DNA of 54,117 bases from Gammaproteobacteria bacterium. Lineage in GTDB: Bacteria; Pseudomonadota; Gammaproteobacteria; Arenicellales; Arenicellaceae. The translations under genes were made by a program, and so were the position numbers. The notes below the pieces were generated by a model. That model searched no databases. It saw only the letters and a list, made by a program, of their open reading frames with translations, and had not been told where the DNA came from. This document shows positions 44,378-51,575 of this stretch, one piece after another. The stretch spans positions 1 to 54,117 of the forward strand of contig JABDKW010000030.1 of assembly GCA_013002025.1 (NCBI GenBank), read 5' to 3'. Each line of letters begins with the position of its first letter. The first letter of the stretch is position 1.

Positions 44378-44542
44378 TCATGGTAACTCGTCGCCCTTAT
44401 CTGTCAATTGCTGCTGTTTGTAGACTTCCTTTGCAAGCAAACACAGCTCATAAAAACGCCGTTCTTCTTCCTTTATCTCTTCCTCGGAAAGAAAAGATAA
44501 ACGGTCACGAATAAACTCAATTTCTGGAAGGTCATCTTTCAT
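44378..44542 (-). CDS. Small acidic protein upstream of the serine recombinase, unknown
   Basis: A 54-residue frame, MKDDLPEIEFIRDRLSFLSE then EEIKEEERRFYELCLLAKEV, probably one or two amphipathic helices. It has no ribosome site but begins 41 bases from the first base of a CGCCCCCTA promoter box, matching the 42-base distance at two other genes of the element, so I take it as real and probably leaderless. It ends 44 bases before the recombinase gene, likely in the same transcript. The function is not recognised; a recombinase accessory factor is a guess. Confidence 0.5.
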   Translation of the reverse strand: MKDDLPEIEFIRDRLSFLSEEEIKEEERRFYELCLLAKEVYKQQQLTDKGDELP

Positions 44543-44590
44543 GATTAAAGGATAGGCGAAATAGACTTGCTCGCTAGGGGGCGACCTTTT
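44542..44590 (-). promoter_or_regulatory. CGCCCCCTA promoter box, leftward copy
   Basis: On the minus strand AAAAAGGT precedes CGCCCCCTAG, whose first base is at 44583. TATCCT begins 29 bases on, and the small ORF ATG begins 41 bases on. No ribosome site is present. Confidence 0.55.
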
Positions 44591-44732
44591 TCAGTTTCAA
44601 ACGCGTGTTGTCTTTAACTTTCCTGAGTGGGGTGTTTTAACGTCATAACGTCATCCATTTTTGCATGCGCCGTACCGTTACCATTTTCCTACAATGGTTC
44701 AATTTTGAAACTGAAAAAGGTCGCCCCCTAGC
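44573..44732. repeat. Perfect 29-base inverted repeat flanking a divergent promoter region
   Basis: The arms 44573-44601 and 44704-44732 are exact reverse complements, separated by 102 bases. Each arm ends outward in GCTAGGGGGCG/CGCCCCCTAGC and carries the box of one of the two divergent promoters. Confidence 0.92.
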
Positions 44733-44764
44733 CACCAAGCTATCGCCCTGTAGTCTTAGACCCA
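44714..44764 (+). promoter_or_regulatory. CGCCCCCTA promoter box, rightward copy 1
   Basis: AAAAAGGT then CGCCCCCTAG with first base at 44722. TAGTCT begins exactly 29 bases on, and the ATG of the P-loop ATPase begins 42 bases on, leaving room for a leaderless transcript. Confidence 0.55.
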
Positions 44765-46035
44765 TGACAACAAAACAAAAAACACACACAACAGGCGAAG
44801 TGTTCGACGATGGATCGATAATTGAACTTCTTTATGACCCAATTAAAGGGGCCACAAGGTTTGTCTTTCAATCGAATAAAAAGAGGAAAATCCTAAATGA
44901 AGCTAGATTCAATGGAAGGAGTTATAAGCCTTATTCAGCGAGTAATCATCTAATTAAAAACAAGGCTGTTCTATTTCCATCGGACATAATCGACTACGGC
45001 TCTTATGATTTATTAGTTACAGAGATTCGCCAATTCTTAGACAGATTCATTGTTTTGGAATCTAGTTTCGCGGAAATGACCGTGCACTACATATTGCTCT
45101 CTTGGGTGAGTAATGCGTTCCAACAGGTACCTTATCTAAGAAAATATGGTGATTTTGGGACTGGGAAAACTCGATTCCTGAGCGCAATTGGCTCACTCTG
45201 TTATAAGCCAATTTTTGCCTCCGGCGCTTCTTCAACAGCTGCTCTGTTCCATACATTGGATACGTTTCGAGGAACCCTCGTTCTTGACGAAGCGGACTTT
45301 AGATACTCCGATGAAAAACACGATCTCGCTAAGATACTCAACAACGGTTTTACAAAAGGCTATCCCGTCCTTCGTTGTGCTTTTAATAAGAAGAAGGAAT
45401 TCGACCCGATCGCCTACCAGGTTTACGGCTGCAAACTGGTGGCCGCACGCAAACCGTTTACTGACGCTGCCCTAGAATCAAGGTTCATCTCTGAGGAGCC
45501 TGATTGTTTCCATATCCCTGATCACATTCCTGCTGAACTACCCAAAGAATTTGAACTGGAAGCGCAGATCTTGCGAAACAAACTACTAGCTTATCGGCTA
45601 GACAAACTTAGTTCTGTTGGAGATCAAGTAGATTCAACTCTCGGTCAAAAGTTAGAACCGAGGATTCGACAACTGTTTGCGCCTCTTCTTGCCGTCACCG
45701 AAAATGAATCAGCAAAGACTCGAGTTTTAACGAGCGCAGAAGAATATTCCGTTCAACTAAAAAGTTACCGAACGCAGACGATTGAAAGCCATGTGCTTGA
45801 AGTGATTAAGGAACTCGAAGAATGTGCAGAGCACATTGCTATCGGAGAGATTGCTAAACTCACCGAGGCTCGATTTTCTGAGCAACACGAGCGCCGCATT
45901 ACGGCGCGATGGGTTGGTTATGTTCTTTCAAAGTCATTGAGGCTTAAGACCCTCAAGAAGGGAGGAATATTTTACTTGGTAGAGAATCAGTCTAAAGCAC
46001 TGAAACAACTCTACCTTCGATATGGCATCGTCTAG
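44764..46035 (+). CDS. P-loop ATPase, probable element replication or helicase-type protein
   Basis: About 423 residues from the ATG at 44764; an upstream in-frame extension to 44665 would include the promoter repeat and is rejected. Residues 125-200 have a Walker A (YGDFGTGKTRFLSAIG), and about 40 residues later a Walker B (TLVLDEADFRYSDEK). LVAARKPFTDAALESRFIS, with a late Arg, fits a sensor or arginine-finger region. The C-terminal 100 residues look like a winged-helix pair (HIAIGEIAKLTEARFSEQHE, ITARWVGYVLSKSL). This layout resembles primase-associated AAA helicases of phages and plasmids, but no named family is certain. Confidence 0.7.
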   Translation: MTTKQKTHTTGEVFDDGSIIELLYDPIKGATRFVFQSNKKRKILNEARFNGRSYKPYSASNHLIKNKAVLFPSDIIDYGSYDLLVTEIRQFLDRFIVLESSFAEMTVHYILLSWVSNAFQQVPYLRKYGDFGTGKTRFLSAIGSLCYKPIFASGASSTAALFHTLDTFRGTLVLDEADFRYSDEKHDLAKILNNGFTKGYPVLRCAFNKKKEFDPIAYQVYGCKLVAARKPFTDAALESRFISEEPDCFHIPDHIPAELPKEFELEAQILRNKLLAYRLDKLSSVGDQVDSTLGQKLEPRIRQLFAPLLAVTENESAKTRVLTSAEEYSVQLKSYRTQTIESHVLEVIKELEECAEHIAIGEIAKLTEARFSEQHERRITARWVGYVLSKSLRLKTLKKGGIFYLVENQSKALKQLYLRYGIV

Positions 46036-46050
46036 AGGGGTTTGGAATCC

Positions 46051-46093
46051 AAAAAAACCGCCCCCTAGTCCATTTTCCAGACTGCGATAAACT
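46051..46093 (+). promoter_or_regulatory. CGCCCCCTA promoter box, rightward copy 2
   Basis: AAAAAAAC then CGCCCCCTAG with first base at 46059. TAAACT begins 29 bases on; the XRE gene ATG is at 46134, so this copy would have a leader of about 30 bases. Confidence 0.5.
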
Positions 46094-46133
46094 GGTTATA
46101 GACTTATCCGCCAATGTTTAACAATCGCTCTTT

Positions 46134-46472
46134 ATGCAACATCTTAGACTTCCCACTTATTTCAGGACATGTCGCAAACGTCATGGTCTGAGTCAGAAAC
46201 AAATGGCTCATTTACTGGGAAACAAAACCCCTTACGTGGTATCGCGGCTTGAAAACCAAGCACGCAAACCTTGTCTGAATGCGGTCATTGTCTACTGCAT
46301 TCTATTTGACGTCTCTCTCGAGGAAATTATTCCAGGTTTATACAAAGAAACACGAGGCCTGGTCGCGAAGAGGTTGAAGGGTAAAGAGAGTATGTTCTCT
46401 AATCATAAGGCCCGAGAACGTGTTCTTCAGAAGTTCTGTGATGAAATGCCTGCGTCCAAATTATTAGTTTAA
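46134..46472 (+). CDS. XRE-family HTH regulator
   Basis: A 112-residue protein. The HTH is clear in residues 8-60: YFRTCRKRHGLSQKQMAHLL then NKTPYVVSRLENQARKPCL, with FDVSLEEIIPGLY closing the domain. The basic C-terminus (VAKRLKGKESMFSNHKARER) may add DNA contacts. No ribosome site is obvious before the ATG. It heads a rightward run including RuvC-like and RadC-like genes and may regulate the CGCCCCCTA promoters, which is an inference. Confidence 0.88.
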   Translation: MQHLRLPTYFRTCRKRHGLSQKQMAHLLGNKTPYVVSRLENQARKPCLNAVIVYCILFDVSLEEIIPGLYKETRGLVAKRLKGKESMFSNHKARERVLQKFCDEMPASKLLV

Positions 46473-46485
46473 TTACGATTAACAT

Positions 46486-46983
46486 ATGAAGTACGATCTT
46501 GATGCTGTCGGATTCAGTACTCTCTCTATCTACCCCACGAAACATGGATTCAGTTTCGCCTATTTTGAGAATCCCGAAATTCTATCGGACTGGGGCAATG
46601 TGAGTGCGAGGGGAGCTGCGGTGCCTGCAAAGATTGCGGGTCTAATGGACCGATTCTCTCCGGAGGTCGTTGTTACCAATCAGTGTGATGGCGAAAATGC
46701 ACGCACAAGTGAACGGGCTCGTAGCACGATTAGAAGTGTCATTGAAATATCAGAGAGACGGGTTGTACAAATCAACCATCTAAATCGAAAAGACATCCTA
46801 AGTGTTTTCTCAATCTTTGCGGCGACGAGAAAGATAGATGTGGCTCGTGTCATAGCGATCTGGTTTCCGGAACTGGCGAATATACTGCCCCCACCGTCCA
46901 AGGTGTGGATGGATGAATCTCGTCAAATGGGCATCTTCGATGCCGTTGCGTTAGCGATCGCACACTATCGCTTAGGAAACTAA
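46486..46983 (+). CDS. RuvC-like (RNase H-fold) protein, tentative
   Basis: A 165-residue protein. The N-terminal strand pair LDAVGFSTLSIYPTKHGFSF, a mid-protein VVVTNQCDGENART, and a late helix WMDESRQMGIFDAVALAIAH resemble the strand order and acidic positions of RuvC/YqgF folds. Asp6, Asp88-region and Asp155 could be the metal ligands, but the first motif is degenerate, so activity is uncertain. It is 13 bases after the XRE gene and 21 bases before the RadC-like gene, so the three form one transcript, which fits DNA processing. Confidence 0.45.
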   Translation: MKYDLDAVGFSTLSIYPTKHGFSFAYFENPEILSDWGNVSARGAAVPAKIAGLMDRFSPEVVVTNQCDGENARTSERARSTIRSVIEISERRVVQINHLNRKDILSVFSIFAATRKIDVARVIAIWFPELANILPPPSKVWMDESRQMGIFDAVALAIAHYRLGN

Positions 46984-47004
46984 TTCATTCATTGAGGTAA
47001 TTAT

Positions 47005-47514
47005 ATGTTTAGTAGAACTTCGGGCACCCACGCCCTGCATGAAGTTGATGGTAAGTATCATTTGCCCTCATCTCTAACGCGAAGTGAAATCGTTCACATT
47101 GCTCTTTCGTTGCAGTTTAAAAATCTGCAGGCCAGACCCGTGATGAGTAACCCAACAGAGGTGAAACAGTACTTTCAGACAAGATTGAGTGACCATTCAC
47201 GAGAAATATTTTCGGTCATGTTCTTGTCAACAAAGCATCACCTGATAGATTGCGTCGACATGTTTGTTGGCACACTGGATAGCGCTCAGGTTAGCATTCG
47301 AGATGTGGTTAAAGCATCTTTGCAGCACAACGCTTCAGCGGTAATCATTGCCCACAATCACCCTTCGGGTGTTGATACACCAAGTGAGGCTGATAAGAGA
47401 CTCACGCATCACATGAGTGAAGCGCTCACCCTGTTCTCGATCAACTTGTTGGATCATATTATTGTCGGTGACGGCAGCGTTACTAGTCTGGCAGAACTTG
47501 GATGCGTTAAATAA
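47005..47514 (+). CDS. RadC/JAB-domain protein
   Basis: A 169-residue protein with a good ribosome site (TTGAGGTAATT). The JAB metal motif is complete: Glu in the region before IFSVMFLSTKHHLIDCVDMF and the His-x-His plus Asp in SAVIIAHNHPSGVDTPSEAD. FVGTLDSAQVSIRDVVKASL is the usual block between them. RadC-like proteins are common on mobile elements; their biochemical role is not settled. A strong terminator follows at 47531-47556. Confidence 0.93.
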   Translation: MFSRTSGTHALHEVDGKYHLPSSLTRSEIVHIALSLQFKNLQARPVMSNPTEVKQYFQTRLSDHSREIFSVMFLSTKHHLIDCVDMFVGTLDSAQVSIRDVVKASLQHNASAVIIAHNHPSGVDTPSEADKRLTHHMSEALTLFSINLLDHIIVGDGSVTSLAELGCVK

Positions 47515-47530
47515 TTCATTCGCATCCCAA

Positions 47531-47556
47531 ACACCCGAGTACGCTCGGGTGTTTTC
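47531..47556 (+). terminator. Rho-independent terminator after the RadC gene
   Basis: ACACCCGAG pairs with CTCGGGTGT over a four-base loop, followed by TTT and a C. It separates the XRE-RuvC-RadC transcript from the ATPase transcript that begins at the next box. Confidence 0.92.
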
Positions 47557-47561
47557 TATAT

Positions 47562-47612
47562 AAAAAAACTCGCCCCCTACTGCGCACCCTCGAAATCAAT
47601 AATTATAATGGC
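47562..47612 (+). promoter_or_regulatory. CGCCCCCTA promoter box, rightward copy 3
   Basis: AAAAAAACT then CGCCCCCTAC with first base at 47571. The ATG of the ATPase begins 42 bases on. TAATTA sits 29 bases on and TATAAT 33 bases on, so the start is again close to a possible transcription start. Confidence 0.55.
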
Positions 47613-48779
47613 ATGGACAACATCACGTATTTAGCGAGAACCAATCATCCGCGCCGTCAGGTTCGTTTTGGAATTAGGGAAGAAGACCGGTTTTCACACA
47701 TGTACGTTGTTGGAAAGACCGGAGTTGGGAAGACTACGTTTTTAAAGAACATGATCTTGCAGGACCTCAAGCACGGTAACGGAATCGCCTTGTTTGATCC
47801 GCACGGTGATTTAGTCGATGAAGTGATCAACGCAATTCCACCTTACCGGCGCCATGACCTCATTTATTTTGATGTGCCTAATTCAAATTGTCCTCTGAGA
47901 TACAACCCAGTGAAGAATGTATCTCGCGATAAACGTCCGTTGGTGGCTTCTGGAATTATGGAAACGTTTCGAAAGCAATTTGGCGAAAAAGCCTGGGGTA
48001 ATCGCATGGAGCATATATTGCGAAATTGCCTGCTAACGCTACTTGATCAACCGATTGCAGACTTGGCCGACATACTCATTTTGTTAAATGACAAAGATGG
48101 AAGGGAAGCTTTCCTAGAGAACGTGGAGAATGAATCAGTGCTAGATTTTTGGCGAAAGGAGTATGCAAAGCTACCTCCGTTTACGCGACAAGCGGCCATA
48201 GCACCTATCCAAAACAAGGTTGGGGCGCTGATGTCAAATCCAGTGTGTAAGCGAATCCTCGTGAGCAATTCTCAAGATGTTTACTTACGCAAAGCGATGG
48301 AAGAAAAGAAAATCTTAATCTTCAATTTATCGAAGGGGAAAATAGGTGAAGACGCGTCGAACCTCTTAGGGGGATTGTTAGTAACCTCCCTGGCCCTTGC
48401 TGCTTATTCGAGACAAGATATCCATGAGTCACACAGGGTACCGTTTTATATCTATTGCGATGAGTTCCAAAATTTCACGACTGGCTTCTTTGCAAACGCA
48501 TTATCCGAACTTCGTAAATACAAAGTAGGTCTAATTCTGGCCCATCAGTATTTAACGCAAATTGATTCGGATGTCCGAAGTGCGGTACTCGGGAACATCG
48601 GAACGACCATCGTTTTCAGATTAAGCCACACGGATGCGACTTATTTCTCAAAAGAGTTCGATGGTCGGTTTAGCGCCAGCGATATAACACATCTACCAAA
48701 CCTTGATATGTACATGCGTCTAATGGTGAATGGATCAACATGCAAGGCATTCAGCTGCGCGGTAGAGCGATCGCCATAA
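47613..48779 (+). CDS. TraG/HerA-type DNA-translocase ATPase
   Basis: A 388-residue cytosolic protein. Walker A is near residue 34 (MYVVGKTGVGKTTFLKNMIL), then GIALFDPHGDLVDEVINAI, a block typical of TraG/TraD-like and HerA-like pumps. Walker B near 280 is FYIYCDEFQNFTTGFFANAL, and LILAHQYLTQIDSDVRSAVL is the sensor-type block. No membrane helices are present, unlike classic VirD4. It may move DNA with the second ATPase or act as a motor in defence. No ribosome site precedes the ATG. Confidence 0.88.
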   Translation: MDNITYLARTNHPRRQVRFGIREEDRFSHMYVVGKTGVGKTTFLKNMILQDLKHGNGIALFDPHGDLVDEVINAIPPYRRHDLIYFDVPNSNCPLRYNPVKNVSRDKRPLVASGIMETFRKQFGEKAWGNRMEHILRNCLLTLLDQPIADLADILILLNDKDGREAFLENVENESVLDFWRKEYAKLPPFTRQAAIAPIQNKVGALMSNPVCKRILVSNSQDVYLRKAMEEKKILIFNLSKGKIGEDASNLLGGLLVTSLALAAYSRQDIHESHRVPFYIYCDEFQNFTTGFFANALSELRKYKVGLILAHQYLTQIDSDVRSAVLGNIGTTIVFRLSHTDATYFSKEFDGRFSASDITHLPNLDMYMRLMVNGSTCKAFSCAVERSP

Positions 48780-49401
48780 TAAATCTTTTCTCTAGAAAAA
48801 GGCTAACCAATCATGTACTTCCTTTATTTGAATTCTAGAAACCGAATCAATGCCAAATCGCAACGAAGTTCTGTGAATCGAGCTGAAGACTCTATCTTTG
48901 AAGTCTCAATGATCCATAAGAGTGCTGGACAAAATCCTTCCGCATGCTAGGTTAATAAGAGCGCAGGAAACGTCACTTAGAACAATTTCCCGCGCTCCCT
49001 ATCCACCTAATTGGAAAATCGGCATTCCCAAAGTCACCAACGAATATCGCCCGAAATACAATCACCAATCAAAATGGCAGACCACTCAGTCCGTGGGGTT
49101 CGTCACCTACAAAACCACTTTGAGCCACTCAATGGATTTGAGCTTCACGAAGAAATCTTGAACAAGTAACGCAAACCCAACAAAACCAAGTAGAACAACG
49201 CCCATTTCGTCGGCCATTCCTTTTCGTTTTCTGTTAGCCATACTGGTTATTTAACTTCTGATAATACCCAACCTTCGACTAGAGGCTAGGGCGATCGACT
49301 ATAGCATAGGGCAGAGACTGGCGACATTTGTCCAGAAAGTGTAAGCTCAATTTTAGATTCACATAGAATTGTGGGCTAACTAATTGGGAGAGAGGACTCT
49401 T
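48780..49401. other. Intergenic region between the two ATPase blocks
   Basis: These 622 bases hold no long gene. A short membrane protein can be read on the minus strand at 49107-49241. A plus-strand frame at 48922-49161 has unremarkable composition and is not called. The last part holds the ribosome site and promoter of the SH3/membrane gene. Confidence 0.5.
49107..49241 (-). CDS. Possible small single-helix membrane protein
   Basis: A 44-residue frame: MANRKRKGMADEM, then the helix GVVLLGFVGFALLV, then QDFFVKLKSIEWLKVVL. Positive N-terminus and a single hydrophobic span are coherent, but there is no clear ribosome site. It is antisense-oriented in an otherwise empty intergenic region of a rightward module. 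It could be a toxin-like peptide, an exclusion factor or chance. Confidence 0.35.
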   Translation of the reverse strand: MANRKRKGMADEMGVVLLGFVGFALLVQDFFVKLKSIEWLKVVL

Positions 49402-51189
49402 ATGGTAGGGAAGTTCTTTGTTTTACAGGCATTGGTTGTCTGTGCAATGGCAGTTTCATCAGCTGACGCAGCTGAGAAAAAAACTGGGCTTAAACTTTTC
49501 GGTGATGTGTGCACTCGCGAGGCAGAGCCTATCGATGGTGCTCCGAGGCAGGCTTCGTTAAGCCCTACTCGTAAACTCAAAAATACCTATTCTGGTCCTT
49601 CCGTGTTTTGTAAAGCCAATGGCAATTTGCAACCTACTACACAATTTACCGTGCTCGGCATCACAAAAAACCGACTTGGTGGAAGCTGGTATTTGATTCA
49701 GCACACGGATTCCAACACAAATCGTTGGGTCTCGGTCGGTGACATCGTATTAGGCGATTCGGTTCCAATAGAACAAACGGTACAAGTTAAGGAAGCTAGA
49801 GTTGTAACGCCAACACAGATACAAGCCAGTCTGATTCCGTCGACGATCCTATCCTCACCTATTGATCTCAGCGTAAGGATGTGTCCTCAAACACAGTGTG
49901 ATCGGGTAGGCACTGTTTCTAAAAACAAACACTACCAGTCCGATAGACAGGCCGCAAACGGGTGGTATCGTGTAGAGCTAGAGGGCAGCGTGAAAGGATG
50001 GGCGAGTAATAAATATTTAACGCCGATTAAAGACTCCAGCGATAATGAGACTCAGTTAGCTTCTACTCTTCCAGCCGAGGAGGTTAGTTTAAAACCCGAA
50101 GCCAAAGCCCCTCCATTTGATCCCTGTCGAGTAACGCCAAAAGTGACTTATTACAAAGTCCGTAAAATGTGGCTGCTCAAAGCACCCATTACGATAGCTA
50201 AATCACCTCATGAGCAATGCGGTAAGCGCCATTCACTAGAGGTGGGAAAAGCTTTGGTTCCTATCGCAGAGACTGAGGATTATTATTTGATTGCTTGGGC
50301 GAGCGGAACGGAGACTGTCGCTGGGTATCTCCAAAAAACAAAATTTCAGGATCAATACATCCCAATGTTTGAACTCGACCGAAACTTTGATGTTTATTCA
50401 AGTAGAGGGAGAGCCTATCTTGATGACCATGAGGCCTACTGGGCGAGTTATCGCTACAAGGTCGATCAATTCTGGAAAGACTTCAAGCAGTGGATTGATG
50501 ACTACACTGCTCAAGCGCTCTGTGTCTTTGCACTTATATTGGGCTTGTTGTGCTTACTCACGAAAATAACCAGACGCCTTTTGTTGGCTGGTGATCAGAT
50601 GCTGATTCGAAGTGGATACTTCATGCTCAGAAGCCGCTATTTTTGGCGCATGATGCGAAGATTAGGGTTTTTGATTCTGTTGAGCATTGCTTCTCTGTTC
50701 ATCATAAATCTCTATGCCGCCTGGATGATCGAAGTGGCGAACACTCGCCAGCAAATTATGGGTGCGGTAAGTCTGACTTTTATCTTAATGTCGCTAGGTT
50801 CATTTGCGATTCGAATCTTCTTTTTTATTCTTGGCATAACTTTATTATTTTTATCTGGGGTTGAATTTATTCTTTTTGGTTGTTTTCTTTTGCTGATATT
50901 TCTGTTGCCGAGTCTGCTTTTATTAGCCGGTTTGTACCTTCGCTATCGTGGGCAGGAGAACAACAGTGAAGAGGAATTGTCAGGTGTATTTGACCGTGCT
51001 GAAGTAGAACGGTTGCAGGACAAGCTCTTCAGGCTTAGAAACCTCTATCCTGAAACAATCGTCACTATGTTTCGGGAGGGCAACTTCAATCAATACTGGG
51101 AAGAATTCAAAAACGCTTTGTACGCCCAATCCCAGCGCTTTAACGCATTTTTTGCGAGTGTTAACGGCTCAGAAAGTAAGCCTGCATGA
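49402..51189 (+). CDS. SH3-domain, multi-TM membrane protein of the element
   Basis: About 595 residues from the ATG at 49402, which has GGGAGAGAGGAC upstream. A signal peptide (LQALVVCAMAVSSADA) leads to a periplasmic region with two or three SH3b-like units (SWYLIQHTDSNTNRWVSVGD, GWYRVELEGSVKGWASNKYL, YYLIAWASGTETVAGYLQKT). Around residues 370-520 there are about five membrane helices (CVFALILGLLCLLT, FLILLSIASLFIINLYAAWM, FAIRIFFFILGITLLFLSG, LLLIFLLPSLLLLAGLYL). The C-terminus is cytosolic. It overlaps the next gene by four bases. It could anchor the translocase ATPase to the envelope; no family is recognised. Confidence 0.72.
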   Translation: MVGKFFVLQALVVCAMAVSSADAAEKKTGLKLFGDVCTREAEPIDGAPRQASLSPTRKLKNTYSGPSVFCKANGNLQPTTQFTVLGITKNRLGGSWYLIQHTDSNTNRWVSVGDIVLGDSVPIEQTVQVKEARVVTPTQIQASLIPSTILSSPIDLSVRMCPQTQCDRVGTVSKNKHYQSDRQAANGWYRVELEGSVKGWASNKYLTPIKDSSDNETQLASTLPAEEVSLKPEAKAPPFDPCRVTPKVTYYKVRKMWLLKAPITIAKSPHEQCGKRHSLEVGKALVPIAETEDYYLIAWASGTETVAGYLQKTKFQDQYIPMFELDRNFDVYSSRGRAYLDDHEAYWASYRYKVDQFWKDFKQWIDDYTAQALCVFALILGLLCLLTKITRRLLLAGDQMLIRSGYFMLRSRYFWRMMRRLGFLILLSIASLFIINLYAAWMIEVANTRQQIMGAVSLTFILMSLGSFAIRIFFFILGITLLFLSGVEFILFGCFLLLIFLLPSLLLLAGLYLRYRGQENNSEEELSGVFDRAEVERLQDKLFRLRNLYPETIVTMFREGNFNQYWEEFKNALYAQSQRFNAFFASVNGSESKPA

Positions 51190-51575
51190 ATCTGTTGATT
51201 AAAAAATACATAAGCAAGCGCCGGCTTGGCGTGTTTGCGTTCGTGCTCTACGTGAGGCTAGAGGCTGATGAAGGTGAGCTTAGATTATTGGATCAATGTA
51301 ATCTGATGAGTGAGCCAATCATTAAGCCGCCCCAAATCAAGGGTAACCATATTCTAGAACAGCTTTTTAATCTGGCTGAGAGTAAGCAGGCGAAATTGCA
51401 TAATGCGATTGAAGGACATGAGCTGGTTTGTGAACGAATTGAAGAAGTAGGTGAGTTAGAAAATGTGATTACTGAATCATGTTTGGCGCTACAGGCAAAT
51501 CTTCTAACGGCTCAAGTGTTTGATGAAGAAAGGGTGATTGATCTGACCAAACTGCTTGAAGATAAAACATGTTAA
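51186..51575 (+). CDS. Small cytosolic protein of the element, unknown
   Basis: A 129-residue, mostly helical acidic protein (EADEGELRLLDQCNLMSEPI, EEVGELENVITESCLALQAN). It overlaps the SH3 membrane gene by four bases and the large ATPase by seven, so the three are translationally linked and may form one complex. No motif is recognised. Confidence 0.72.
   Translation: MNLLIKKYISKRRLGVFAFVLYVRLEADEGELRLLDQCNLMSEPIIKPPQIKGNHILEQLFNLAESKQAKLHNAIEGHELVCERIEEVGELENVITESCLALQANLLTAQVFDEERVIDLTKLLEDKTC

Noticed and set aside
44665-44763. N-terminal extension of the P-loop ATPase
   Set aside because: It would place the 29-base inverted repeat and the promoter box inside the coding region; the ATG at 44764 fits the spacing seen at the other boxes.
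48922-49161. 79-residue plus-strand frame after the first TraG-like ATPase
   Set aside because: No ribosome site, no recognisable motif and unremarkable composition; I see no reason to call it coding.
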